Below, in pieces: positions 7,926 through 16,651 of a stretch of DNA of 64,000 nucleotides (position 1 is the stretch's first letter; every line of letters starts with the position of its first letter). The position numbers and the translations under genes were made by a program. Source of the DNA: Phycisphaeraceae bacterium (GTDB lineage Bacteria > Planctomycetota > Phycisphaerae > Phycisphaerales > Phycisphaeraceae); the NCBI GenBank assembly GCA_029260715.1, contig JAJDCS010000041.1, positions 44,090 through 108,089 on the forward strand, written 5' to 3'. The notes under the pieces are model-generated. The model was not told the DNA's origin, did not search any database, and worked only from the letters and a program-made list of their open reading frames with translations.

Positions 7926-8565
7926 TGTTGTCGTGGCTGGGGATGATCACGTCGGCGATCTCGACCGCCTCGACAAAGCTGTCTTGGGCCTGCTGCGCGT
8001 CGTATCCACCCTTGAGGACGCGGCCCTGCTCCATGTGCTCGACCGTGGCCACCGCGTCGCCGGCTAGCAGCGTGGTGGAGTTGATGTGGCTTAAGAGCAG
8101 CCCGCACGTGCCGGGGCTGAAACCGGGCAGCGGGAACAGGTCCACCTGCTCGGCTAGCCTATCGGGCGCGGGCTGACATCGCTTCAGCAGTGACACTTCA
8201 GCTTCCAATAACTGCTTGGCTTCGGGCAATGTTTCTTGCTTGAGTTGCTCGATCAGGTACGAGCCGACGCTCTGACGCTCCATCTCACTGATGTACCACG
8301 GCGCGTGCTCGAAGGCGGCTAGCCCGCGCCGGTGGGCCGGGCGGAAGTTGGTCAGGAACACATCCGTGACGGCTGACGGGTCCAGCCCGCTGCGCTCTTG
8401 AAGCCGGGCGGCGATCATCGGGCCGGGCAGCCCGGGGTCGATCAGGATCACCCGCTTGCCGCTGCGCACGAGCGTGGTGGTGGCGTGGGCGGTGCGCGTG
8501 GGCGTGCTCTCGTTCCACAACTCGTGGCAACTCAACGCGCCGATGCTGATTACGCGGTAGTCCAT
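7894..8565 (-). CDS. Metallo-beta-lactamase fold protein with degenerate metal site
   Basis: 223 residues with the MBL-fold strand order: 'ATTTLVRSGKRVILIDPGLPG' at the N-terminus, then 'VTDVFLTNFRPAHRRGL' where the family normally has THxHxDH. Here the first two His and the Asp are replaced (N, R, A) and only the last His remains. The next position, normally PGH, reads 'PGFSPG'. The later 'LLAGDAV' Asp and 'IIPSHDNII' His are kept. The protein probably does not bind two metals in the usual way and may be a non-enzymatic or altered hydrolase. It lies 55 bases upstream of coaD on the same strand order (coaD is downstream in coordinates but upstream in transcription), so the two may share a transcript. 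Confidence 0.75.
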   Translation of the reverse strand: MDYRVISIGALSCHELWNESTPTRTAHATTTLVRSGKRVILIDPGLPGPMIAARLQERSGLDPSAVTDVFLTNFRPAHRRGLAAFEHAPWYISEMERQSVGSYLIEQLKQETLPEAKQLLEAEVSLLKRCQPAPDRLAEQVDLFPLPGFSPGTCGLLLSHINSTTLLAGDAVATVEHMEQGRVLKGGYDAQQAQDSFVEAVEIADVIIPSHDNIILNPSRRLV

Positions 8566-8620
8566 AGGGGTGATTCTGTGTTACGGAATGTCAGGTCAAT
8601 GACCTGACCTACTTGCACCG

Positions 8621-9166
8621 CTAATCCTTAAGCCCGTCTTCGCGGATGCGCGAGATGCTCGCCCCGAGCTGTTGCTTTTTCTTCTTGAGCCGTTCGAGCA
8701 CGTTAGGCGGCAGCAGCCGGTGCAGGCGTTCGACGTCACCGCCGGCGGCGATCTGGCGGATCAGGCTTGAGCTGGCAAAGGCGTACGCGTCTCCGGTCAT
8801 GATAAAGACGGTCTCGATATCGGCCACCGCGCGGTTGGTTAGGGCTAGCTGGAACTCAAAATTCATGTCGGTCACGTTGCGTAGTCCGCGGAGGATCACG
8901 TTGGCGCCGACGTGTTTGGCGTAGTCCACGGTTAGCCCTTCGAAGCTGTCGACGACCACACCGCTGTATTCCTCGCTTTTGACGATCTCATGGGCCATCT
9001 CGACGCGCTCGTCCATGGAGAAAAGCTGCTGCTTGGCGGGGTTGCGGGCGATCGCGAGGATGAGCTTATCGAACAGGACCTGCCCGCGGCGGAGCACGTC
9101 GAGGTGCCCGTTGGTCAGGGGGTCGAAAGTGCCTGGGAATAGGCCAATCCTGGTTCTCGGACTCAT
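8621..9166 (-). CDS. coaD: Phosphopantetheine adenylyltransferase
   Basis: Catalyses ATP + 4'-phosphopantetheine to dephospho-CoA, the penultimate step of coenzyme A synthesis, in the cytoplasm. The nucleotidyltransferase motif 'GLFPGTFDPLTNGHLDVLRR' lies at the N-terminus. 'NVILRGLRN' and 'AFASSSLIRQIAAGGDV' (the ISSTxIR-like motif) follow in the right order. The protein is 181 residues from ATG at 9166; the family is usually about 160, the excess being a lysine-rich C-terminal tail ('RLKKKKQQLG'). An in-frame start 45 bases upstream exists, but would add residues before the conserved first strand. It precedes the MBL-fold gene on the same strand. Confidence 0.95.
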   Translation of the reverse strand: MSPRTRIGLFPGTFDPLTNGHLDVLRRGQVLFDKLILAIARNPAKQQLFSMDERVEMAHEIVKSEEYSGVVVDSFEGLTVDYAKHVGANVILRGLRNVTDMNFEFQLALTNRAVADIETVFIMTGDAYAFASSSLIRQIAAGGDVERLHRLLPPNVLERLKKKKQQLGASISRIREDGLKD

Positions 9167-9375
9167 GGGCCAGAGTATATCAGCCCCGCCCTGGTCGGCT
9201 AATCGCTCCATCCGTCACAGACGGCCACCCAACCCTCACAGGCTGTCCGAGTTCGCACAAATCGAGATTTATTCCGCCCGGGCCCTTGCCCGCCCCCCCC
9301 GCTGAATCGTTTAGTTGTGATAGTCGCGTTGAGGTAATGCGGCAGAGTCGAAGGCACTTGCAATTGGAGGTAACC

Positions 9376-9855
9376 ATGAACCGGATCTTTTTCTTAGCTG
9401 TACCCGCGGTGGTGTTGACCGCTTCTGTAGCCCTGGGCGATGACGGCCGGGTGGCGGAGGCGAGGGCGAAATACTCCTTGATCGACAGCCTGCGGTTTGA
9501 CGAAAACGACTTGGCGAAGCTCGAACGCATGACATTGACTAGCGGCACCGTGCTGAGGGGAACGATACAGTCAGCAGCCATTGGGGCTACCGAGCCGATC
9601 GTGGCAGCGCCTCAGCCCCAATGGTTCGAGCCCAGCACACAGTTCGATACCCTGAACAACGACGGGAACCTCAAAGCCCCCAAGATCGGTATCAGCACGC
9701 CCTTGGTGCGCGTGGACGACCGGGCTATCAACGACAGTGAGCTTGTTATTGACGAACTAGCCATGGCTGCGACGCCGATCCCCGAGCCCGCGTCTGTTAC
9801 GGCTCTGGCGACTCTGATCGGGCTGCGGGTGGTGGGCCGCCGGGTGCGTAAATAA
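9376..9855 (+). CDS. Small PEP-CTERM exported protein
   Basis: 159 residues: Sec signal peptide 'MNRIFFLAVPAVVLTASVAL' with cleavage near 'LGDD', then a polar region with no recognised domain. The C-terminal sorting signal is 'PIPEPASVTALATLIGL' followed by an Arg-rich tail 'RRVRK', i.e. PEP motif, hydrophobic segment and basic end. Such proteins are processed by exosortase, which is not encoded in this window. The start is ATG at 9376, six bases after GGAGG. A strong terminator follows at 9939, so it is a single-gene unit. Function unknown. Confidence 0.82.
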   Translation: MNRIFFLAVPAVVLTASVALGDDGRVAEARAKYSLIDSLRFDENDLAKLERMTLTSGTVLRGTIQSAAIGATEPIVAAPQPQWFEPSTQFDTLNNDGNLKAPKIGISTPLVRVDDRAINDSELVIDELAMAATPIPEPASVTALATLIGLRVVGRRVRK

Positions 9856-9938
9856 TCCACGGACCAAGCGTAGACGAAACGAACCCTCGGTCCGGCCAAG
9901 CGAAGCAGCGGATCGGGATACACAATTTGCCCTGGATC

Positions 9939-9982
9939 GGGCCTCGAACCGGATTGCCTCCCCGGTCGAGGCCCATTTTTTT
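9939..9982 (+). terminator. Intrinsic terminator
   Basis: GGGCCTCGA...CCGG pairs with CCGG-TCGAGGCCC (9939-9952 with 9962-9974, one bulge), followed by A and seven T. It ends the PEP-CTERM transcript ahead of recG. Confidence 0.8.
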
Positions 9983-10052
9983 ATGCACCACGCGCGGGGC
10001 GAACGATCAAGCCCGCCACCCTGCGCCCGAGCCTGGTCGTTAAGATCAGAGT

Positions 10053-12302
10053 ATGGCCGCCACCCAAACCGCAGCCTCGCCCTTGCGACTGGGCACGCCC
10101 GTGCAAGACCTGCCCGGCGTGGGCGACCGCCGCGCCCAGCTATACACCCGTCTTGGCATCCACACCGTGAGCGACCTGATCCGCCACCTGCCCACGCGAT
10201 ACGAGCAGCAGTGGGACGAGTGCCCGATCGACGACCTGCCCATGAACCAGGTGGGCACCACACGGGCCATGATCGTGGCCACGCGCGTCGTGTCGGGGCG
10301 GCACCACCGTGGCGTGAAGCCCCGCTTCGAAGCCACCCTTGAGGACCACTCTGGCAGGCTCACGGCTGTGTGGTTCAACGGGCTGTACCTGCAAGAAAAG
10401 CTCCACCCCGGCTTAAGCGTCCGCATCCAAGGCAAGACCATCGCTTACCGCGGCCAACCCAAGATCGTCAACCCCAAATGGGAGGCGCTCCAAGACCCCG
10501 ACAAGACCCCGACTCGGGCTGGGCGTCTGCGTCCGGTCTACCCAGCCACCGAAGAGCTGTCCACCCACACGATTGAGCGGCTGATCAAGCAGACCCTGCC
10601 TCGTGTGCTGGGCCTGGTGACCGATCCAGTGCCCCCCTGCCTGCTCGAACCCCACGGCATGCCCCCCCTGCCCGACGCGTTCAAGATGGCCCACCAGCCC
10701 GCCGACATGGCCCAGGCGACGGCGGCGCGGCAGCGACTGGCTTACAACGAGCTATTGCTATTGCAACTGGGGATCGCCGCCAAACGCAGCTACAACCAGA
10801 CGCGCCTCGAAGCGCCGCCCCTGCGCTGGTCGCCCGCCATCGACCAGCACATCCGCCAGCGGTTCCCGTTCCAACTCACAGATGCTCAAGAAAAAGTTGT
10901 GCGTGAGATCACCGGCGACCTGCGGCGCGACCACCCCATGAACCGGTTGCTGCAAGGCGACGTGGGCTCGGGCAAGACGGTGGTGGCGTTATACGCGCTG
11001 CTGTTGGCTGTGGCGAACCGGAAGCAGGGCGCGCTGATGGCGCCGACGGAGTTGCTGGCTGAGCAGCACTTTCAGTCGATCAGCGCGATGTTGAAGGGGT
11101 CGAACGTGAAGCTTGCGTTGCTGACGGGGGGGCAAGGCACTTCGCGCGGCACGCACCGGGCGGCGATGGTTAAGCGGATCGAGCACGGGCAGGTTGATAT
11201 CGTCATTGGGACGCAGGCTTTGCTGACGGAATCGGTGATGTTCAAAGACCTGGCTGTGGCGGTAATCGACGAGCAGCACCGGTTCGGGGTGCTGCAACGC
11301 GCCGCGTTCCGCAGCCGCCCCACCCCCGGAACCCCCGGAAGCGGTGGCGAGGCTGGTAAAGTGTCATCTCGCCCGTCCGGACCGCTGGATCGGCAGCCGT
11401 CGCCGCACTACCTGGTCATGACGGCCACGCCGATCCCGCGTTCGCTTAGCCTAACGCTGTTCGGCGACCTGGACGTCTCGACCATCACAGGCTTGCCGCC
11501 CGGGCGCACGCCGATCACCACTCGCCTGGTCAAGCCCGATCAAGCCGACCGGGTCTACACCCACCTGGCCCAGCGCGTGGCGCGTGGCGAGCAGGCGTAT
11601 GTCGTCGTGCCCGCGATCGATGGCGACGAAACCGCAAGCCTACTCGACCAAGACAAGCCAACCGCCACGCGCGGCAACGCGGCCAATCAACTTAAGAGCG
11701 TGCGTGCCCACGCGCGGTGGTTGGCTGACAAGTACCTGCCCGACCACCGTGTCTCAGCCATCCACGGGAAACTCAAGCCCCAGACCCGCGATTCGATCAT
11801 GCAAAAGTTCCGGGCTGGGCAGACCCACGTGCTCGTGGCTACGACGGTGATTGAGGTGGGCGTGGACGTGCCTAACGCCACTATGATGGTCGTCGAGCAC
11901 GCCGAGCGGTTCGGGCTGGCTCAGTTGCACCAGCTACGCGGGCGTATCGGGCGCGGCACGGAGGGGCAACGCAGCGTGTGTGTTTTTATCGCCGACGCGA
12001 CGACGGAGGACGCGACACAACGCCTCGAAGCGATCGCCAATACAGCTGACGGGTTCAAGATCGCTGAGCGCGACCTGGCTATCCGTGGCATGGGCGACTT
12101 CTTCGGCACGCGTCAGCACGGCATGCCCCCGCTACGCGTGGCACGCATCCCCGATGACATGAAATTGCTCAAGCGGACGCGTGATGATGCGCAGGGTGTT
12201 ATTGACGACGACCCGACGCTCTCCAAGCCGGGGCATACGTTGCTGCGGAAGCTGTTGATTCAGCAGTATGGGGATGCGCTTGGGTTGATTGATGTGGGGT
12301 AG
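10053..12302 (+). CDS. recG: ATP-dependent DNA helicase RecG
   Basis: Remodels stalled replication forks and Holliday junctions. The wedge/OB region is at the N-terminus ('TPVQDLPGVGDRRAQLYTRL', 'HLPTRYEQ'). The helicase core follows: Walker A 'GDVGSGKTVVALYAL' near residue 305, the characteristic DEQH box 'AVIDEQHRFGVLQR' near residue 408, 'MTATPIPRSL', 'ATTVIEVGVDVPNA' and 'LHQLRGRIGRG'. At 749 residues it is somewhat longer than the usual 690-710. A Pro/Gly/Ser-rich insertion of about 20 residues follows the DEQH motif (near residues 418-445), and another lies near 'LDQDKPTATRGNAANQ'. The start is ATG at 10053. The adjacent exporter gene is separated by a repeat-bearing gap. Confidence 0.97.
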   Translation: MAATQTAASPLRLGTPVQDLPGVGDRRAQLYTRLGIHTVSDLIRHLPTRYEQQWDECPIDDLPMNQVGTTRAMIVATRVVSGRHHRGVKPRFEATLEDHSGRLTAVWFNGLYLQEKLHPGLSVRIQGKTIAYRGQPKIVNPKWEALQDPDKTPTRAGRLRPVYPATEELSTHTIERLIKQTLPRVLGLVTDPVPPCLLEPHGMPPLPDAFKMAHQPADMAQATAARQRLAYNELLLLQLGIAAKRSYNQTRLEAPPLRWSPAIDQHIRQRFPFQLTDAQEKVVREITGDLRRDHPMNRLLQGDVGSGKTVVALYALLLAVANRKQGALMAPTELLAEQHFQSISAMLKGSNVKLALLTGGQGTSRGTHRAAMVKRIEHGQVDIVIGTQALLTESVMFKDLAVAVIDEQHRFGVLQRAAFRSRPTPGTPGSGGEAGKVSSRPSGPLDRQPSPHYLVMTATPIPRSLSLTLFGDLDVSTITGLPPGRTPITTRLVKPDQADRVYTHLAQRVARGEQAYVVVPAIDGDETASLLDQDKPTATRGNAANQLKSVRAHARWLADKYLPDHRVSAIHGKLKPQTRDSIMQKFRAGQTHVLVATTVIEVGVDVPNATMMVVEHAERFGLAQLHQLRGRIGRGTEGQRSVCVFIADATTEDATQRLEAIANTADGFKIAERDLAIRGMGDFFGTRQHGMPPLRVARIPDDMKLLKRTRDDAQGVIDDDPTLSKPGHTLLRKLLIQQYGDALGLIDVG

Positions 12303-12348
12303 GTATGCAGGATGGTGAAGCACAGACTGCGCAACTCACCTGCGACAC

Positions 12349-12388
12349 GGCACGGCCGACTCGCTTTGCTCGCTGGCCGTGGCACCCC
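12349..12388 (+). repeat. Dispersed palindromic repeat, family 2 copy
   Basis: GGCACGGCC...GGCCGTGGC arms around CTCGCTTTGCTCGCT. Near-identical sequence occurs at 51553-51593 and, inverted, at 21906-21940. Confidence 0.65.
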
Positions 12389-12480
12389 GGCCCCCGGCCC
12401 CACGGAAACCGACTCTACAGGTCTAATCTCGCTTCGCCGGCTTTGCCCCCCCGCCCCGTGGGTCTTACGATTTCAGCTTG

Positions 12481-15249
12481 ATGAAGATCGATCACTTGCG
12501 TCATCGTTGTTTGGGGGGGTGGGCGCGTTGGGTGTGCCGACGGCCTTGGTGGGTGCTGGGGGTGGCTTTGGCGGTCACGGCGGCGTCGGTGGTTACCACA
12601 TGTTTCCAACTGACGTTTCAGTCCGACCGCAACGCGCTGCTGTCCCCAGATTTGGAATGGAACCGCTACTTCGAAGACTGGCGGGCTAGCTTTCCGGGTG
12701 ATCAGGATTTTTATGTGGTGATCGACAGCGGCCCCCCGGAAGCTCCCGACCGAGACGAGCGGTTGGTGGAGGCTAAGGCGTTGGCTGATCAACTTGGCCC
12801 CGCGCTTCAAGCAAACTCGCACGTCGATTTAGCCGTGTCGGGTTTTGACCGCTCTCAATTCAGCCCTCGCACGATCCGTTTGCTGGACATGTCGGAATTC
12901 CAGACGCGCCTGGCACAGATCGCTCAATCGCAGCCCCTGCTTCAAGCCGACACGCCCCAGCGGTTCTTGGCTGGGGTCATGGCGTCGCTACAGCAACAGA
13001 AACAGGACGTGTCCGAGGCACAGGCGGCCCAGGCGATCGAGGCGTTGACGGGGTTCATCCACGCGATCAGGCAAACGCTCGCGTCGCCGCCCGATGATCG
13101 GCCCAACTTCGGCGACTTGGCCATGCCGACGGAAGAGGCGGTTGGGCGCGAGTACCTGGTTAGCCCGAACGGTCGGCTGCTGTTCATCCGGGTGACGCCC
13201 CGCTTTGAGAATGGCTCGATAAACGCGCTGCGCCCGGCGATCACGGCGATCCGAGAGGTGGTGACCAAGTATGCGGCTCAATACCCGCAGATCGAAGCGG
13301 GGCTGACGGGCATCGACGTGGTCGAAGCGGACGAGACGGACGCGGCGACACGCGACAGCACTATCGCTTCGATCATCGCGGCGGCGCTGATTACCGTGTT
13401 GCTGCTTAGCGCGTTCCACAGTTGGCGGACACCGCTTTTAGTAATGCTGGCGTTGACGGCGGGTATCACCTGGTCGTTCGGGTTCCTCACGCTGACGGTG
13501 GGACACCTTCAGGTGATTAGCGTGATCTTCGCGGTGATCCTTTTGGGATTGGGCGTGGCGTTCGGCATCCACATCCTCTCTTGCATGGAGCTGGTGCGCC
13601 ACCGCTACGCAGACGACGCGGCGGGCTTTGAAGCGGCTATGGTCGAAACAATCCAGACGGTCGGGCCGGGCGTGATCACCGGCGCGGTGACCACGTCCGT
13701 GGCGTTCTGCATGACGCTGCTGACGGACTTCAAGGGCGTGGCGGAGATGGGGCTGATCGCCGCGGCGGGGATCATGCTTTGCTTGCTTGCCATGTTCACC
13801 GTACTGCCGGCGTTGCTTCGGGTGTTCGCGCCGCACCACCGCTGCTACACGCCGTTGGCCGATCGGTATTTCCACCTGTTCGACCCGGCTTGGGTCATGC
13901 CGTTTGTGCGTCGGCCGTACGCCACGCTGGCGGTGAGCGGGGTGCTCACAGCGGCATGCTTGGCAGCCACAACCGGGATGCGGTTCGATTACGACCTGAC
14001 AAACCTCTACCCGCGCGGGGTTGATAGTGTCCAATGGCAGCAGCGGATCACTCAAGACGGGGGGCAGTCGATATGGACGGCTGTGAGCGTGGTGGATTCG
14101 CTTGAGTCGGCTCGTCGGCGCAAGGCGCGGTTTTTGGAGTTGGGCGTTGTGGACCGTGTGAACGGGATCGGGCTGCTGTTCCCGGAGGACGAGCAGCAGA
14201 AGCTCGAAGCTATTAAAGCGGTGCGGAACAAGCTGGGCGACGCGTTGACGGGCACACTCAACGATAGACCAGCAACACCCGATCCGCCAAGCATCGACCT
14301 GGGTTCGCAACTGTCGGCGATGCTGTTGGCCATGCAAGCGGCTGCCTCGCGCGACATGCCCCAAGAGATCCGACAAGAGTTCGACCGCTTACAGCAGGCC
14401 CTGCTCCAAGCGATTTCGGTGCAACAAGGCTTAGCCCCTGACCAGCGGACGGCAAGACTGGCCGTGTTGCAAGACGAATATCAGCGGTGGCGCTACAACA
14501 CCGCCACTCAGATCGACCAAGCGTTGGACACCGCCCCCCTGGAGCCCAGCGATTTGCCTAGCGAGCTCGTTTGGCCATATGAGGCGAAGGCTGGGCCGTA
14601 TGAGGGCGGGTATGCGTTGGAGGTTCAGCCGAAGCTGCCTGAGGACGCGCGTCTGTCCGGGCCGTTGGACCCGAGGTTCTTGCCGAAGTTCGTACACCGG
14701 CTCAAGGAGATCGATTCGAAAGTCACCGGGGTAATCGTCCAGGTCTTTCACTCGGGCCATCTGATTTTGAAGTCCTACCGCTTGGCAGGGGTGTACGCGT
14801 TGGTGGCAGTGCTGCTGTTGGTGTGGGTGGATTTCTGGTCGCTGCGTGCTGCTGTGCTGAGTTTGGTGCCGGTGGCGGTGGGGTTCGCGGTGACGTTCGG
14901 TGTGATGCGGCTGTTGGGCATGCGCATCAACCCAGCGAACATTATTGTGCTGCCGCTGATGTTCGGGATTGGTGTGGACTGCGGCGTGCATATGTTGCAC
15001 CGCTATGTTCAGGCGCCCGGGGATGACCCGCCCGGCCTAACCAAGGGGACGGGCAAGGCGATCACGATCACGAGCTTGACGACGATGATTGGTTTTGGGG
15101 CGATGATGCTGGCTCGCCACCGCGGGATCGCCAGCCTGGGGTTTGTCATGACGACGGGCATCGGGCTGACGATGCTGGCTTGCTGGGCGGTGGTGCCCGC
15201 GTGGCTGGTGGTGCGGCGGGCTACTTCAAAAAACACCCTCAATCAGTAG
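12481..15249 (+). CDS. RND/MMPL superfamily exporter (HpnN-like)
   Basis: Inner-membrane, proton-driven transporter of about 922 residues with two copies of the RND half. Each half has one membrane helix, a large periplasmic loop, then five clustered helices. First half: helix at 'WWVLGVALAVTAASVVTT', cluster from 'SIIAAALITVLLLSAF' through 'LLGLGVAFGIHILSCMELV' to 'IMLCLLAMFTVLPALL'. Second half: cluster from 'LAGVYALVAVLLLVWVDF' through 'GIGVDCGVHMLHRYV' to 'MLACWAVVPAWLVV'. It resembles MMPL and hopanoid-associated HpnN proteins; lipid or sterol export is plausible but the substrate cannot be read from sequence. ATG at 12481 follows a TTG and lacks a clear ribosome site. Its stop overlaps the convergent tadA by 11 bases. 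Confidence 0.88.
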   Translation: MKIDHLRHRCLGGWARWVCRRPWWVLGVALAVTAASVVTTCFQLTFQSDRNALLSPDLEWNRYFEDWRASFPGDQDFYVVIDSGPPEAPDRDERLVEAKALADQLGPALQANSHVDLAVSGFDRSQFSPRTIRLLDMSEFQTRLAQIAQSQPLLQADTPQRFLAGVMASLQQQKQDVSEAQAAQAIEALTGFIHAIRQTLASPPDDRPNFGDLAMPTEEAVGREYLVSPNGRLLFIRVTPRFENGSINALRPAITAIREVVTKYAAQYPQIEAGLTGIDVVEADETDAATRDSTIASIIAAALITVLLLSAFHSWRTPLLVMLALTAGITWSFGFLTLTVGHLQVISVIFAVILLGLGVAFGIHILSCMELVRHRYADDAAGFEAAMVETIQTVGPGVITGAVTTSVAFCMTLLTDFKGVAEMGLIAAAGIMLCLLAMFTVLPALLRVFAPHHRCYTPLADRYFHLFDPAWVMPFVRRPYATLAVSGVLTAACLAATTGMRFDYDLTNLYPRGVDSVQWQQRITQDGGQSIWTAVSVVDSLESARRRKARFLELGVVDRVNGIGLLFPEDEQQKLEAIKAVRNKLGDALTGTLNDRPATPDPPSIDLGSQLSAMLLAMQAAASRDMPQEIRQEFDRLQQALLQAISVQQGLAPDQRTARLAVLQDEYQRWRYNTATQIDQALDTAPLEPSDLPSELVWPYEAKAGPYEGGYALEVQPKLPEDARLSGPLDPRFLPKFVHRLKEIDSKVTGVIVQVFHSGHLILKSYRLAGVYALVAVLLLVWVDFWSLRAAVLSLVPVAVGFAVTFGVMRLLGMRINPANIIVLPLMFGIGVDCGVHMLHRYVQAPGDDPPGLTKGTGKAITITSLTTMIGFGAMMLARHRGIASLGFVMTTGIGLTMLACWAVVPAWLVVRRATSKNTLNQ

Positions 15250-15772
15250 CGGGCTGACCGATGGGCTTGGCGGTGCCGGTTGTCCCACGCCTGGCTTGGA
15301 AAAACGCGGTCAACAGCGAGCCGCATTCGTCAGCCAACACACCGCTGACCACTTCTACACGGTGATTAAATCGCTCATCCGTACACAGTTGGTGCAAAGT
15401 ATCCACGCAGCCCATTTTGGGGTCGGCGGCGGCGTAGATTAGACGGTCGATGCGGGCGTTGACCAGGGCGCCGGCGCACATGGGGCACGGCTCCAGCGTG
15501 ACGGCCATGGCGCAGCCGTCGAGTCGCCAGCCGCCTATTTTTTTTGCTGCTTGTCGTAGCGCGATGATCTCGGCGTGTGCGGTGGGGTCGGCTGATGACT
15601 CGCGGAGGTTGTGGGCTTGGGCTAACACTTCGTTGTCGCGGTAGACCACGGCGCCGACGGGTACTTCGCCGAGTGTGGCAGCGGCGTGCGCCTGGGCCAG
15701 AGCGCGTTGCATCATGGCGGTGTCGGTTTCCAGCCGTAGCCGGCTGTTTTGTGTTTGAGGTGTTGCGTTCAT
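15239..15772 (-). CDS. tadA: tRNA-specific adenosine deaminase
   Basis: Deaminates A34 to inosine in tRNA-Arg(ACG). The 177-residue protein has the zinc and catalytic motif 'PTAHAEIIALR' and the zinc pair 'LEPCPMCAGALVNARIDRL', in the order and spacing of the deaminase fold, plus 'GCVDTLHQL'. The start is ATG at 15772. It is the second gene of a two-gene unit with psd, whose stop lies 29 bases upstream. Confidence 0.95.
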   Translation of the reverse strand: MNATPQTQNSRLRLETDTAMMQRALAQAHAAATLGEVPVGAVVYRDNEVLAQAHNLRESSADPTAHAEIIALRQAAKKIGGWRLDGCAMAVTLEPCPMCAGALVNARIDRLIYAAADPKMGCVDTLHQLCTDERFNHRVEVVSGVLADECGSLLTAFFQARRGTTGTAKPIGQPATD

Positions 15773-15801
15773 CACAGCGGCTCTGGCGTGCCCACACCCG
15801 C

Positions 15802-16539
15802 TTATTTCGACGCGCCGACGGGTTGCTTATCCGGGCTTGCCGTCCTGTTAGGGGCACCGCCCCCGTCGGCTGCTTTGGACAGCGGCGTTGCGACGTGGGC
15901 CAAGATTGTTACGCCGCCTTGGACGCGTTGGCCTTGCTTGACCACGACTTGCGGCTGCAACTGATCGGGCAGGTAAAGCTCCGTCGTTGAGCCGAACTTG
16001 ATAAGCCCGATGCGTTGGCCGCGTTGGACGATCTGCTCTTCGGTCACGCCGCACACGATTTTGCGCGCCAGCACACCGGCCACCTGTCGCACAGCCGCGA
16101 CCGGGTGCCCGTGGGCCGGGTGGGTCAACACAACCAAGTTCGACTCGTTGACCTCGGCTGATTCGGGGTTCAGCGCGTTGATGTGTTTGCCGTCCTTGTG
16201 CCGGATGGATTCGACCAAGCCGTGACAGGGGCTTCGGTTTACGTGTACGTCCAGCAGGCTCATGAAAACACGCACGCAGGTCGCCGGGCCGTCGAACGGC
16301 TCGAAATGTTCCACACGGTGGACCGAGCTGACGCGTCCGTCGGCCGGACTTACCACCGCGCCGCGCTGCGAGGGGGTCTGCCGGGTGGGGTCTCTGAAAA
16401 AGCACGCGACGGCGAAAACCGCCAGCAACGCAACGATTGCCAAGGGCCACCAACCCATTGCCAGCGACGCAACCACCGCCACCAGGCCGATCACGAAGGC
16501 CGACATCCATTCCCGCTTGCCGTAGCTGCTTAGTGTCAT
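15802..16539 (-). CDS. psd: Phosphatidylserine decarboxylase proenzyme
   Basis: Makes phosphatidylethanolamine from phosphatidylserine at the inner membrane using a pyruvoyl group formed by self-cleavage. 245 residues with two membrane segments at about 12-48, then 'VVSPADGRV', 'VRVFMSLLDVHVNRSPCHG' and the self-cleavage motif near residue 182 reading 'FGST', a variant of LGST. The 'HINALNPESAEVNESN' stretch fits the short soluble-like (archaetidylserine-type) subfamily. The Ser of GST becomes the pyruvoyl group. First gene of psd-tadA; a dispersed repeat lies just upstream. Confidence 0.93.
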   Translation of the reverse strand: MTLSSYGKREWMSAFVIGLVAVVASLAMGWWPLAIVALLAVFAVACFFRDPTRQTPSQRGAVVSPADGRVSSVHRVEHFEPFDGPATCVRVFMSLLDVHVNRSPCHGLVESIRHKDGKHINALNPESAEVNESNLVVLTHPAHGHPVAAVRQVAGVLARKIVCGVTEEQIVQRGQRIGLIKFGSTTELYLPDQLQPQVVVKQGQRVQGGVTILAHVATPLSKAADGGGAPNRTASPDKQPVGASK

Positions 16540-16594
16540 GTCGTGAGGTGAAAGCGTACTGGTTAGAAAGAAATCATCCGCGAATCGCGTGCGT

Positions 16595-16634
16595 CCTGGG
16601 CATCCGCCTTAGGCGGACTTAGCCCCGGCCACCC
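16595..16634. repeat. Dispersed palindromic repeat, family 1 copy
   Basis: CCTGGGCA ... TTAGCCCCGG around a perfect inner palindrome TCCGCCT-T-AGGCGGA (16603-16617), with the CCACCC tail. Same family as 4743 and 51741. Confidence 0.6.
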
Positions 16635-16651
16635 AGCCGGTGGTGGCGTGT

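Noticed and set aside
12315..12689. 125-codon open frame before the RND exporter
   Set aside because: It overlaps the exporter start in another frame, has a Gly-rich composition typical of a shadow of GC-rich DNA, and includes a dispersed repeat.
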